Source: Nansenia antarctica
Taxonomy: Eukaryota; Chordata; Actinopteri; Argentiniformes; Microstomatidae
Reading direction: 5' to 3'
NCBI GenBank assembly: GCA_963989245.1
Contig: OZ022346.1
Coordinates: 2,558,462-2,622,461 of the forward strand
Length of the DNA: 64,000 bases
Shown: piece by piece, positions 22,437 to 33,911 of the stretch
How positions within the stretch are numbered: position 1 is the first letter of the stretch
Layout: each line of letters starts with the position of its first letter
Program-made: the position numbers and the translations under genes
The notes under the pieces: model-generated
Seen by the model: the letters and a program-made list of their open reading frames with translations, nothing else
Databases searched by the model: none
What the model was told of the DNA's origin: nothing

Positions 22437-23238
22437 GGGGGGCCCCCACTCACTGTCTCAGTGGCCAAGTCTCAAATGAGCTCACCTCCTCCGTGTTGTG
22501 TTGTTGTCATGTAAAAAAAATCTGTGTTAGGTGAAATGTTCAAATAAGCTCACTTACTGTGTTCAAGCTGTTTTGTACTTGTATTTTAACTGTATTGATT
22601 GTTCCATATTGTTCCAAGTGCATTATTGTACGTTTCTCTGTAATGGATAAACGTTTTCATAAAAAAGAAAGAAAAAGGAACTTGGCTGCTATTTTAGTGA
22701 CTTTTACAATATGGAAAATGATATGTCATGCATGATCTGTCTCACTGTACCAGTTATATAAGGAGAAGGGGAACCATCATGTGGTCGTTTCTTTGGGCTG
22801 TGTCAAAAGCAATCTATCTCTGGTTATCTGGTTATCTATCATTGATCATCTCTAAGGCATAAGAGCAGACAAAATATGATACAACATTAACTGTTTCTAG
22901 TTATATGTCATTGTATTATTTGTTGGGGGTGATAAGTATATAATAATTCAGAAACAAATTGGCCTACATCTTGAAGATGATGTGAGAAGATAGTTCCAGG
23001 CATTGGGTTAGGATTTCGTGAGCTTAGAATGATAATAAACCAAACGTTACCTCACACCTACCTTCCTTAGCTGGGCTCAGACACCAACCCTCAAGATTGA
23101 ACCCCTTTCCCAAAAATTACTGCGTAAATCAAATCCCCCCCACCAGCCCCAAAACCACCACACAAACCAACCAAACCCTGCACTCATCCACAAGGTGATC
23201 ACCAGCTGTAAGCCTAACCTCTCTCTCTCTCTCTGCAG

Positions 23239-23394
23239 CTGATGATGTCTGTTCAGAAGGTGGCCAGCCAGGTGGCCAGCCAGGCCACCTACCTGAACCA
23301 GCTCATGGGGCTCTACCAGCAACTGGGGGCCCTCCAGGGCCACGGCACGCACCCCGCCATGGGCAAGAACCCTGGGCCCTCCAAGGGCCTGTAG
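23239..23394 (+). CDS. Isolated terminal exon iii, copy 2 of array
   Basis: Complete acceptor, 51 codons and TAG, but no exon i or ii upstream within the unit. It could only be used by splicing from the 21.5-22.0 kb exons. After the stop the flank differs (ATTGTCAATATCTG) from the 22,436 copy. Confidence 0.55.
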   Translation: MMMSVQKVASQVASQATYLNQLMGLYQQLGALQGHGTHPAMGKNPGPSKGL

Positions 23395-23670
23395 GATTGT
23401 CAATATCTGATTTTATTTGTCGGTACAGAAGATCCTTATCCAAGCAAAAATGGTCTCTCACAATGAACACTAAATAGCAGGACAATTTTATTGTCAGACT
23501 CATTTCGGTTCTTTTTTTGTGTGTGTTTTCTGTATAATTTCAGTAGAATCTACAGTTCAGATAACTTCAAGTTCATTACAAAATAAAGTCTTTGCAATAA
23601 ATAAATATAATATAGATTTATATTTATACTTTATATGTAGAAAATAAATATATTGTACATCTCATAAATA

Positions 23671-23787
23671 GGCTCAGGGCTCAGCCAGATGGACCTCATG
23701 GGGCTCTACCAGCAACTGGGGGCCCTCCCGGGCCACGGCACGCACCCCGCCATGGGCAAGAACCCTGGGCCCTCCAAGGGCCTGTAG
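23671..23787 (+). pseudogene. 3'-half fragment of terminal exon (with SGLSQMDL)
   Basis: In-frame SGLSQMDLMGLYQQLGAL continuing to GPSKGL and TAG without an acceptor. It keeps the GLSQMDL residues found only in the exon at 15855. It has one private change (GALPGHG for GALQGHG). Matching fragments lie at 25004-25120 and 26337-26453. Confidence 0.75.
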
Positions 23788-24571
23788 GGGGGGCCCCCAC
23801 TCACTGTCTCAGTGGCCAAGTCTCAAATGAGCTCACCTCCTCCGTGTTGTGTTGTTGTCATGTAAAAAAAATCTGTGTTAGGTGAAATGTTCAAATAAGC
23901 TCACTTACTGTGTTCAAGCTGTTTTGTACTTGTATTTTAACTGTATTGATTGTTCCATATTGTTCCAAGTGCATTATTGTACGTTTCTCTGTAATGGATA
24001 AACGTTTTCATAAAAAAGAAAGAAAAAGGAACTTGGCTGCTATTTTAGTGACTTTTACAATATGGAAAATGATATGTCATGCATGATCTGTCTCACTGTA
24101 CCAGTTATATAAGGAGAAGGGGAACCATCATGTGGTCGTTTCTTTGGGCTGTGTCAAAAGCAATCTATCTATCATTGATCATCTCTAAGGCATAAGAGCA
24201 GACAAAATATGATACAACATTAACTGTTTCTAGTTATATGTCATTGTATTATTTGTTGGGGGTGATAAGTATATAATAATTCAGAAACAAATTGGCCTAC
24301 ATCTTGAAGATGATGTGAGAAGATAGTTCCAGGCATTGGGTTAGGATTTCGTGAGCTTAGAATGATAATAAACCAAACGTTACCTCACACCTACCTTCCT
24401 TAGCTGGGCTCAGACACCAACCCTCAAGATTGAACCCCTTTCCCAAAAATTACTGCGTAAATCAAATCCCCCCCACCAGCCCCAAAACCACCACACAAAC
24501 CAACCAAACCCTGCACTCATCCACAAGGTGATCACCAGCTGTAAGCCTAACCTCTCTCTCTCTCTCTGCAG

Positions 24572-24727
24572 CTGATGATGTCTGTTCAGAAGGTGGCCAG
24601 CCAGGTGGCCAGCCAGGCCACCTACCTGAACCAGCTCATGGGGCTCTACCAGCAACTGGGGGCCCTCCAGGGCCACGGCACGCACCCCGCCATGGGCAAG
24701 AACCCTGGGCCCTCCAAGGGCCTGTAG
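24572..24727 (+). CDS. Isolated terminal exon iii, copy 3
   Basis: Same sequence and flank as the copy at 23239. The unit upstream lacks an 18 bp TCTGGTTATC repeat present near 22,820. Confidence 0.55.
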   Translation: MMMSVQKVASQVASQATYLNQLMGLYQQLGALQGHGTHPAMGKNPGPSKGL

Positions 24728-25904
24728 GATTGTCAATATCTGATTTTATTTGTCGGTACAGAAGATCCTTATCCAAGCAAAAATGGTCTCTCACAATGAA
24801 CACTAAATAGCAGGACAATTTTATTGTCAGACTCATTTCGGTTCTTTTTTTGTGTGTGTTTTCTGTATAATTTCAGTAGAATCTACAGTTCAGATAACTT
24901 CAAGTTCATTACAAAATAAAGTCTTTGCAATAAATAAATATAATATAGATTTATATTTATACTTTATATGTAGAAAATAAATATATTGTACATCTCATAA
25001 ATAGGCTCAGGGCTCAGCCAGATGGACCTCATGGGGCTCTACCAGCAACTGGGGGCCCTCCAGGGCCACGGCACGCACCCCGCCATGGGCAAGAACCCTG
25101 GGCCCTCCAAGGGCCTGTAGGGGGGGCCCCCACTCACTGTCTCAGTGGCCAAGTCTCAAATGAGCTCACCTCCTCCGTGTTGTGTTGTTGTCATGTAAAA
25201 AAAATCTGTGTTAGGTGAAATGTTCAAATAAGCTCACTTACTGTGTTCAAGCTGTTTTGTACTTGTATTTTAACTGTATTGATTGTTCCATATTGTTCCA
25301 AGTGCATTATTGTACGTTTCTCTGTAATGGATAAACGTTTTCATAAAAAAGAAAGAAAAAGGAACTTGGCTGCTATTTTAGTGACTTTTACAATATGGAA
25401 AATGATATGTCATGCATGATCTGTCTCACTGTACCAGTTATATAAGGAGAAGGGGAACCATCATGTGGTCGTTTCTTTGGGCTGTGTCAAAAGCAATCTA
25501 TCTATCATTGATCATCTCTAAGGCATAAGAGCAGACAAAATATGATACAACATTAACTGTTTCTAGTTATATGTCATTGTATTATTTGTTGGGGGTGATA
25601 AGTATATAATAATTCAGAAACAAATTGGCCTACATCTTGAAGATGATGTGAGAAGATAGTTCCAGGCATTGGGTTAGGATTTCGTGAGCTTAGAATGATA
25701 ATAAACCAAACGTTACCTCACACCTACCTTCCTTAGCTGGGCTCAGACACCAACCCTCAAGATTGAACCCCTTTCCCAAAAATTACTGCGTAAATCAAAT
25801 CCCCCCCACCAGCCCCAAAACCACCACACAAACCAACCAAACCCTGCACTCATCCACAAGGTGATCACCAGCTGTAAGCCTAACCTCTCTCTCTCTCTCT
25901 GCAG

Positions 25905-26060
25905 CTGATGATGTCTGTTCAGAAGGTGGCCAGCCAGGTGGCCAGCCAGGCCACCTACCTGAACCAGCTCATGGGGCTCTACCAGCAACTGGGGGCCCTC
26001 CAGGGCCACGGCACGCACCCCGCCATGGGCAAGAACCCTGGGCCCTCCAAGGGCCTGTAG
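25905..26060 (+). CDS. Isolated terminal exon iii, copy 4
   Basis: Same as the copy at 24572. Confidence 0.55.
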   Translation: MMMSVQKVASQVASQATYLNQLMGLYQQLGALQGHGTHPAMGKNPGPSKGL

Positions 26061-27237
26061 GATTGTCAATATCTGATTTTATTTGTCGGTACAGAAGATC
26101 CTTATCCAAGCAAAAATGGTCTCTCACAATGAACACTAAATAGCAGGACAATTTTATTGTCAGACTCATTTCGGTTCTTTTTTTGTGTGTGTTTTCTGTA
26201 TAATTTCAGTAGAATCTACAGTTCAGATAACTTCAAGTTCATTACAAAATAAAGTCTTTGCAATAAATAAATATAATATAGATTTATATTTATACTTTAT
26301 ATGTAGAAAATAAATATATTGTACATCTCATAAATAGGCTCAGGGCTCAGCCAGATGGACCTCATGGGGCTCTACCAGCAACTGGGGGCCCTCCAGGGCC
26401 ACGGCACGCACCCCGCCATGGGCAAGAACCCTGGGCCCTCCAAGGGCCTGTAGGGGGGGCCCCCACTCACTGTCTCAGTGGCCAAGTCTCAAATGAGCTC
26501 ACCTCCTCCGTGTTGTGTTGTTGTCATGTAAAAAAAATCTGTGTTAGGTGAAATGTTCAAATAAGCTCACTTACTGTGTTCAAGCTGTTTTGTACTTGTA
26601 TTTTAACTGTATTGATTGTTCCATATTGTTCCAAGTGCATTATTGTACGTTTCTCTGTAATGGATAAACGTTTTCATAAAAAAGAAAGAAAAAGGAACTT
26701 GGCTGCTATTTTAGTGACTTTTACAATATGGAAAATGATATGTCATGCATGATCTGTCTCACTGTACCAGTTATATAAGGAGAAGGGGAACCATCATGTG
26801 GTCGTTTCTTTGGGCTGTGTCAAAAGCAATCTATCTATCATTGATCATCTCTAAGGCATAAGAGCAGACAAAATATGATACAACATTAACTGTTTCTAGT
26901 TATATGTCATTGTATTATTTGTTGGGGGTGATAAGTATATAATAATTCAGAAACAAATTGGCCTACATCTTGAAGATGATGTGAGAAGATAGTTCCAGGC
27001 ATTGGGTTAGGATTTCGTGAGCTTAGAATGATAATAAACCAAACGTTACCTCACACCTACCTTCCTTAGCTGGGCTCAGACACCAACCCTCAAGATTGAA
27101 CCCCTTTCCCAAAAATTACTGCGTAAATCAAATCCCCCCCACCAGCCCCAAAACCACCACACAAACCAACCAAACCCTGCACTCATCCACAAGGTGATCA
27201 CCAGCTGTAAGCCTAACCTCTCTCTCTCTCTCTGCAG

Positions 27238-27393
27238 CTGATGATGTCTGTTCAGGAGGTGGCCAGCCAGGTGGCCAGCCAGGCCACCTACCTGAACCAG
27301 CTCATGGGGCTCTACCAGCAACTGGGGGCCCTCCAGGGCCACGGCACGCACCCCGCCATGGGCAAGAACCCTGGGCCCTCCAAGGGCCTGTAG
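27238..27393 (+). CDS. Isolated terminal exon iii, copy 5 (last)
   Basis: Reads SVQEVASQ instead of SVQKVASQ, matching the Glu of the exon at 15855. The downstream GGGGGGCCCCCAC flank switches to unique sequence at ~27,448, which marks the end of the array. Confidence 0.55.
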   Translation: MMMSVQEVASQVASQATYLNQLMGLYQQLGALQGHGTHPAMGKNPGPSKGL

Positions 27394-27447
27394 GGGGGGC
27401 CCCCACTCACTGTCTCAGTGGCCAAGTCTCAAATGAGCTCACCTCCT

Positions 27448-28515
27448 CATCGAAAGGGATTTCACACTATTTCAATATCACTATTTCACTATTTCGTGTC
27501 ATTTCAAGAAAAGAGAAGAAAAACTTACATTTCAGGGTTGGTAGCTGTAAATGACCTATTGAATAACATACTGACTGAGTGTGATATGAAAGAAAAAAAA
27601 TCTAATGCAATTTGTTGTTTTGACTATGTTCAGCATCTCTCGGGGCATTTGTGTAATTTGTCTCTTCATCTGTATAATGTATCATGAAATGTAACCTATT
27701 GTGTGCCACTTCCCACACTGTATGTTTGCATTGAGATTAGAGTGGAAGTGAAATGAAAATGTAGTGAAGTATGTCAGTGTGCTAATTTGTGTGTTTATGT
27801 GGACATGTTTGAGTAGCTAAAAAGAAAGATGTCCGACTGACTAAAGAGCCCCCCTTCCGACCGGCAAAATAAAAAAAAAATAGCTACCATCGAACGGCCC
27901 ATAAATCGAAAGCTACCATTGAACGGCCCATAAAAACCCGGATAAGTGGTTGTTGAAGATCACTCCACGGTTCTTGCCACCAGAGGGAGGCATCGAGCAG
28001 TCCACCCTGCCACAGGTCATTATAACAAATCACAGATGTTAGCATGATAGAAGAACCAACTGATGTAGGCTGCTGTATTTTTTACTTACACCTCCCAGCA
28101 TGTCTTTTAGTTTCCACTTCCTATTCTTATCCATTTTAATGTCAGATTGAGTTTTTGTTTGAATTTGTGAAAGCTAAGTGGACTACTGACATGGTTTTCT
28201 AACATTTACACTGTGATGTTTTTTTTGTTGAGTTATGAATACAAATTCTATCTTCTAAAGTTTGTTCTCAAATTGTATATCATTCTCTCAACAGATTGTA
28301 TATACATACGTATATATTTTGGATAATCTCAGTTTAATGATGCATACTTAGAATACATTAAAAAATCCAGTGGGCGTACTGCACCGAAAAACAGATTATG
28401 AGATTTGTCAGAGGGTTTATTAAATTGTCTTAATGGAGATCTAAAAACTGGCCATTACAATGCATTTATAATAATGCAATATTGATAGGGCATCTATTTG
28501 GGATTAAGCCTAATT
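27448..28515 (+). other. Unique non-coding stretch
   Basis: No gene or recognisable transposon seen. A short direct repeat (AGCTACCATCGAACGGCCC / AGCTACCATTGAACGGCCC) lies near 27,880-27,930. Confidence 0.5.
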
Positions 28516-28519
28516 TACC

Positions 28520-29192
28520 TCAAAGCCTGGGTATATCTCTCGCCAAAAGGAGATAATGGTGGCCTACTACCGCGGCGCAGTGGAGAGCATCCTCACCTAC
28601 GGCATCTGCAACTGGTTCTCCAGCTGCACAACCGCGGAGAGAACCCTCCCCTCTCTGGAAGAGCTGTACAACACACGCTGTCTCAGGAAGGCCTCCAAGA
28701 TCTCCAGAGACCCAACCCACCCTGGGTACGAACACTTTACCCGGCTGCCCTCGAAAAGGCGGTACAGGACCATGGCCGCAAGGACAAACAGACTGAAGCA
28801 CAGCTTCTACCCCAGGGCCATCCAGGCCCTGAACACAGCAAAGATCTAGGTTCTGGGCCCTGGACAGTCTGGACGGATTGATGGCAGCTGCTGGACTGAA
28901 AAAATCAGGTGAAGTGCTAAGGCACAAATATGTTCATTTCTAGCCTGCAAACTGCGACACTTCAAATGAATGTGCAATAACACTATGTGCAATATGACAA
29001 CCCTAGTCGTCTATCTGTACAGTATAGTATAGTGGATAGTGTACATAGCCTTTATTTATGTAAACCAGCTCCTTCCTTTCTTGTGTTTTTTTTCTTTCCT
29101 AGCACCAGGGGAGCCACCCCTCCTAAATTTCGTTGTTTGGTACCTGTACTATAGCAATGACAATAAAGACCATTCATTCATTCATTCATTCA
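28520..29192 (+). mobile_element. LINE 3' end (RT C-terminus plus 3' UTR, ATTC tail)
   Basis: The frame contains MVAYYRGAVESILTYGICNW, then LPSLEELYNTRCLRKASKIS and FYPRAIQALN, the C-terminal region of an L2-like LINE reverse transcriptase. Relative to the copy at 48.3-48.7 kb, ~20 residues are missing between TTAERT and LPSLEE. It ends with a ~340 bp UTR, CAATGACAATAAAGACC, and a (CATT)n tail. Confidence 0.88.
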
Positions 29193-29397
29193 AATCAGGG
29201 ACAGCGGCCCATTGGTCAATTTTCTATACAGACACTGGGCTGGCCCAATCAACAGAGAGAAGGGGGGGGGGGGGTCAGGGGTCACGCACGCACGCAGCAC
29301 CAGACCTCCGTCTCAGTTTCGCGATAGTTTTGGGCCGAGCCGGCCGGCAAAATAAATTTAGTTAGCCTGGATAGTTACTAGATAGATACTGAGAGAG

Positions 29398-30850
29398 ATG
29401 GAGCGCAAAAGCACACTAAAACGGAAGGGAGGCTGGGAAAAACTTAGGGAGAAAAACAAAAAGAAACTTGAGGCAGATGCTGCCAAATGTGTAAACATTA
29501 GGGACATGTTTGCTGCACCCTCAAGTTTACCGCAACAGCAACAGGTTGAAGAGGAGGCTGGCAGGGAGGAGCGGGAGCAGGGTACAGATACAGAGGATAG
29601 AGAGGATACAGAAGAAGCGGGGCCGAGTCAGCCTGTAACCATTGACCCGGTAAGGAAAATATAGGTAGCTGTTAGGGGTGTAACGGATCGCCCCCCACGG
29701 TTCGGCACGCATGTGTACCGCGGATCAATTGCAAAATGTAACCAAGTAATAATATTACTTAATGAGTTAATATCCCTTGTAAATCACAATATAGAGTTGC
29801 CATGAAAAGATAGACGCGACAGTTGCGTGCTTTGTTTTACTCTAAAGCGCAATGATAGGTTGATAATGGAGAAAAAAAATCTAGAACAACAAGGCTGCGT
29901 TCGTAAATTCGCTCTGGAATCTGATCACTGAGTACACTGGTCTACTTGCACTGGTACCATTGCTTACTGTATGTAGTCGTCTTTGTAGTGGTTTGGGGGA
30001 ATACTACAGTTTGTCATATGACTGTACAGCACAGTATATAAGACGAGTATATAAGGCAAGTATTTTTGTGCTGGTGGGTGTGGTCCGACCGATTGGGGTG
30101 GGCCTGTCTGGGCCAAAAATGCCAGGGCCTAATTTTTGTCCCAGTCCAGCCCCGGCACCAACAGACCAAGAGACACAAAAGCGCTATAACTGCCAGTGCA
30201 GGTGTTCCCAGTGTCACCACCTTCTTTAAAAGGGTAGAGCCTACCCAACATGAGTATGATCTGGCCATAAAGGAGGGAATCTTGGCATATCATACATTGA
30301 AACACAATCATAGTTACCGCTCCCTCGACTGCACTGCTCAACTGACAAGGAAGCTTTATGAGCCGAAGTTTACCTGTGCCAGGACAAAAGGTGATGCTAT
30401 TGTTCAGAATGTTTTTGCACCTTGGGCAACCACTATGGTAACACAGGATAGATAGATAGAGTTGAATTTGTGTCCATTTCAACTGATGCTTCAAATCATG
30501 GACATGTTAAGCTGATGCCAGTACTAGTCAGGTACTGCAAAATATATGATGGGAGCCTGTCAGTAGAAACAAAGCTACTTGATTTTGTTGAGCTTAAGGG
30601 GGAAACAGCAGAGCAACTGGCAGCTGAGATCCTTGTTGTCATAGAGAAATACACTCTTCAGAACAAAGTGGTGGCATTCTCTGCAGATAATACAAACACA
30701 AACTTTGGGGGCCTGAATAGGGCAGGGAGGGTCAATGTCCACACCAAAGTAAAAGATTCTCTGCAGCGGGAGGTGATTGGCTTGGGTTGTCCTGCCCACA
30801 TCATCCATAATGCAACCAGAACAGCTTTGGTTGGCTCGTCAACCTGAACA
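29398..30850 (+). mobile_element. Decayed hAT-superfamily transposase
   Basis: Three pieces in order. The first (29398-29664) is the basic N-terminus MERKSTLKRKGGWEKLREKN followed by an acidic linker. The second (~30150-30455) contains VTTFFKRVEPTQHEYDLAIK, CTAQLTRKLYEP and CARTKGDAIVQNVFAPWA. The third (~30460-30846) contains STDASNHGHVKLMPVL, FSADNTNTNFGGLN and GLGCPAHIIHNA, the catalytic-core motifs of fish ZMYM/ZNF862-like hAT transposases. Stops and a frame break around 30,455 separate pieces two and three. The C-terminal dimerisation region is missing. Non-coding insert sequence fills 29,665-30,150. Confidence 0.8.
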
Positions 30851-31213
30851 GTTCTAAGAATTACTTTTAATACCACTTACAGTACACTGACACTAATGTT
30901 GAGAGGCACATTCCAGTTGTTACACTTGAGTATTCTTGCTTGAATGTGTATACATTGGTCAAAATAAATGAAACAGCAATTGTCCCCGTTTCTGTATTTC
31001 ATCATGATAAAATGTATACATTTTTCCTTAAAAGTTGGAAATGTCCCCAGATTGCATCTGAGAAATCTGGTCACCTTACCTTAGGTGGATACAAGATAAT
31101 TAAATAACATGCATACAGGCCTACTTGGGGATGATAGTCAATTGTCTACAGTGGGCCTGTTCATGTTCTTCACTGTATGGATATTGCAATCATTGGACTT
31201 ATCGGGAATGTTA

Positions 31214-31503
31214 CCCTTATAAAGTAGTAGAGGCACAAATATGTACATTTCTAGCCTGCAAACTGCGACACTTCAAATGTGCAATAACACTATGTGCAAT
31301 ATGACAACCCTAGTCGTCTATCTGTACAGTATAGTATAGTGGATAGTGTACATAGCCTTTATTTATGTAAACCAGCTCCTTCCCTTGTGTTTTTTTGGGT
31401 TTTTTTTTCTTTCCTAGCACCAGGGGAGCCACCCCTCCTAAATGTCGTTGTTTGGTACCTGTACTATAGCAATGACAATAAAGACCATTCATTCATTCAT
31501 TCA
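31214..31503 (+). mobile_element. LINE 3' UTR copy with ATTC tail
   Basis: Nearly the same ~290 bp as the 3' UTR at 28,920-29,192, including CAATGACAATAAAGACC and (CATT)n. No coding part is present. It is a strongly 5'-truncated insertion. Confidence 0.88.
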
Positions 31504-31839
31504 AAGACGTACATTACTGTGAAGTCAATGCGGACGGTGGTCAACCTCGCGCTATACATGCAATGAATATGAATGTAAAGAGTAAATATATTTGCATGAA
31601 TATCAATATTATATGAACAGTAAATATATATGTATATAGTGTGATGCGTATAGCACATGGACGAATACGATATGTGCAGTGTGCACGTATCCTTTGTGTG
31701 CACTCCTTCATAATAGCCTACGTGAGAGGCAATATTTCTTATGTCGGTGGAAATGGTATCCATTTCAAAGCGTTTCTCCTCTTTCACCCTTCTGCCAGCG
31801 GAGTCGCAGTTGCTCATTTCTGTCTGATGATGCATCGGT

Positions 31840-32240
31840 AACGTTAGCTACCTTAGCTAGCTAGCACCTGGTGGTAAAGTAGCTACCGTAGCTGGCTAGC
31901 ACCTGGTGGTAACGTTAGCTACCGTAGCTAGCTAGCACCTGGTGGTAACATTAGCTACCGTAGCTAGCTAGCACCTGGTGGTAACATTAGCTACCGTAGC
32001 TAGCTAGCACCTGGTGGTAACATTAGCTACCGTAGCTAGCTAGCACCTGGTGGTAACATTAGCTACCGTAGCTGGCCAGCACCTGGTGGTAACGTTAGCT
32101 ACCTTAGCTAGCTAGCACCTGGTGGTAACATTAGCTACCGTAGCTGGCCAGCACCTGGTGGTAACATTAGCTACCTTAGTTAGCTAGCACCTGGTGGTAA
32201 CGTTAGCTACCGTAACTAACTAGCACCTGGTGGTAACGTT
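31840..32240 (+). repeat. 36 bp minisatellite (GCTAGC/CACCTGGTGGTAA)
   Basis: About eleven units; CACCTGGTGG recurs every 35-36 bp. Each unit contains TAACGTTAGCTACC or TAACATTAGCTACC and GTAGCTAGCTAGC, so it is rich in self-complementary AGCTAGCT. Confidence 0.93.
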
Positions 32241-32319
32241 AGTGTAAGAGTCTCTAGGCACAGAGGGAGGTCGACACAAAGGAACAGCTGTACAAACGTG
32301 TTTGTTAACGTACAGCACG

Positions 32320-32612
32320 ACTCAGCACCGTCACTGACGGGCTAACACACACACACTGCACCGTCACTGACGGGCTAACACACACACACACTGCACCGTC
32401 ACGGACGGGCTAACACACACTGCACCGTCACTGACGGGCTAACACACACACACTGCACCGTCACTGACGGGCTAACACACTGCACCGTCACAGACGGGCT
32501 AACACACTGCACCGTCACAGACGGGCTAACACACTGCACCGTCACAGACGGGCTAACACACTGCACCGTCACAGACGGGCTAACACACTGCACCGTCACT
32601 GACGGGCTGAAC
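32320..32612 (+). repeat. 27 bp minisatellite with nested (CA)n
   Basis: About nine units of GCACCGTCACNGACGGGCTAA-type sequence separated by CACACA of varying length. Units on the right are 27 bp (divisible by three), which is why the minus strand stays open. Confidence 0.92.
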
Positions 32613-32685
32613 GAGACGTTCAAAATAATCAAGAATAAATACTAAGTGCAGCGCGCGGCCGTCACTGCCGCTCAAACTTTCCATA

Positions 32686-32687
<2 letters not shown>

Positions 32688-32731
<44 letters not shown>
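32688..32731 (+). repeat. (GT)n microsatellite
   Basis: Uninterrupted GT run of about 20 units. Confidence 0.97.
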
Positions 32732-32732
<1 letters not shown>

Positions 32733-33089
32733 GTGGTCGCTCGTATCTGTGGACTGTTTAGCTCTAGCCACCCGCACAGCTCCAGTGTGAAGGGAGCGAA
32801 GGCTGGAATGAAAAGACCGATGATGACGCAGACACGAGCCTTTATACTGGCACGGACTATTTTCAGTGAGTAAGTAACACAACTCGATCTATTCAGCAGT
32901 ATATTCTCAACATAACAGCATAACTAATTGCTGATATATTAAATGTAAAGTATTATTGTGTTTAAAATTGTAACATGTAATCGCAATCTTTGATCAGGCA
33001 AATCATATCTTAACTACTATTGCCTGGCCGCGGAAGGATATTGCAGTATGTTTGGCATGTGCTTGGGTTTCTACGGAGACTCTAACAAG

Positions 33090-33531
33090 TCAAAATTGGT
33101 GAACAGGAAACGGTATCCTGTCGAACCACGTGGGTGTGCAGACTTTTACTTCAGCCCAGCAACAGTACCATTCTGAGAGAAGCTCTGTAAGTTCATTAAA
33201 GAAGCTAGTAGAGTATTGGGGTGGTCTGTATAAAATTATAAAAATAATTCGAGTGGAACATTTAAAAACAACTGAAAGATGTTCAAATGATAAAAATTCC
33301 CCAAAGGATTTCTGTTTGCAGTTAAAACTGTCTCTGAAGAAAGAGGCGATTCCACCACCTTTTTTGTGGGATCTAACGACATCTAAGGTTCTAAAAATTG
33401 GGGGGTGCTGACTCAATAAGAATTGGTGTCTTGTTATCTTTATCTAACCAGGTCTCAGTGATAAATAAGAAATCTAGTTCATAGGAGCTAATCAAGTCGT
33501 TGATTAAGAGAGACTTATTAGCTAAGGATCT
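33090..33531 (-). mobile_element. LINE endonuclease fragment, left of the Gypsy insertion
   Basis: On the minus strand the frame reads RSLANKSLLINDLISSYELD, FLFITETWLD, KGGGIASFFRDS and FIILYRPPQ, the APE-type endonuclease of an L2/CR1-like LINE. A frameshift lies near 33,405. The 5' continuation (FNA before RSLANK) is at 39,114 onward, displaced by the LTR element. Confidence 0.82.
33527..33531. repeat. 5 bp target-site duplication GATCT (partner at 39109-39113)
   Basis: GATCT directly abuts both outer LTR ends. The joined LINE frame contains it only once. Confidence 0.92.
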
Positions 33532-33901
33532 TGCAGGGTGGAGTGTACTCCCGACCGCTAGGGGGCGATAGTATTGGGTTATGTGTTTAGTACTCTCTGT
33601 TAAGAGGTTAGAGTTAGGAGAAGTTGTGGCGGCCATTGTGGATGACAGGTGGTCAGAGGATACACGCGGTTTCTCCTCTCTCTTTAGGACGTGTTTGCCT
33701 GTTATACGTAAGTCTGTTATTAGTTATATGTATCTTATTATCATATTTTGGTGAGCAGTAATCGTTCATGTTTGTTTATATCTTGTTATGTATGTCTTGT
33801 TATGGTAATTGTATTTACTCATAGACTGTATTCTCACCCACAGGGTGTTGACATCTTTGTCGAAATAAATATTATAAACAGACATTGAGGAGTCTTCTTC
33901 A
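33532..33901 (+). repeat. 5' LTR
   Basis: Starts TGCAGGGTGGAG and ends GTCTTCTTCA. It contains a TATA-like GTATTTA (33811-33817) about 30 bp before the inferred RNA start GGTGTTGACAT at 33844, and AATAAA at 33864-33869. Confidence 0.95.
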
Positions 33902-33911
33902 TGTCAACACC
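33901..33911 (+). other. Primer-binding site, candidate Tf1-like self-priming
   Basis: ATGTCAACACC at the LTR/internal border is the exact reverse complement of GGTGTTGACAT at 33844-33854 inside the LTR. No TGG-type tRNA primer site is visible after the LTR, and the gag ATG begins at 33912. Tf1 and sushi-type elements prime by folding the first 11 nt of their RNA onto such a site. The boundary is uncertain by one base, because the A at 33901 also closes the LTR. Confidence 0.7.

Larger units (their letters stand above)
22300..27393 (+). repeat. Tandem array of 1,333 bp terminal-exon units
   Basis: From the shared exon iii the sequence repeats with period 1,333 bp (23239, 24572, 25905, 27238); the first interval (22281 to 23239) is 958 bp. 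Each unit contains exon iii with its acceptor, an AT-rich piece, a second fragment of the exon iii 3' half, and a 3' flank with AATAAA-type signals. Confidence 0.92.
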
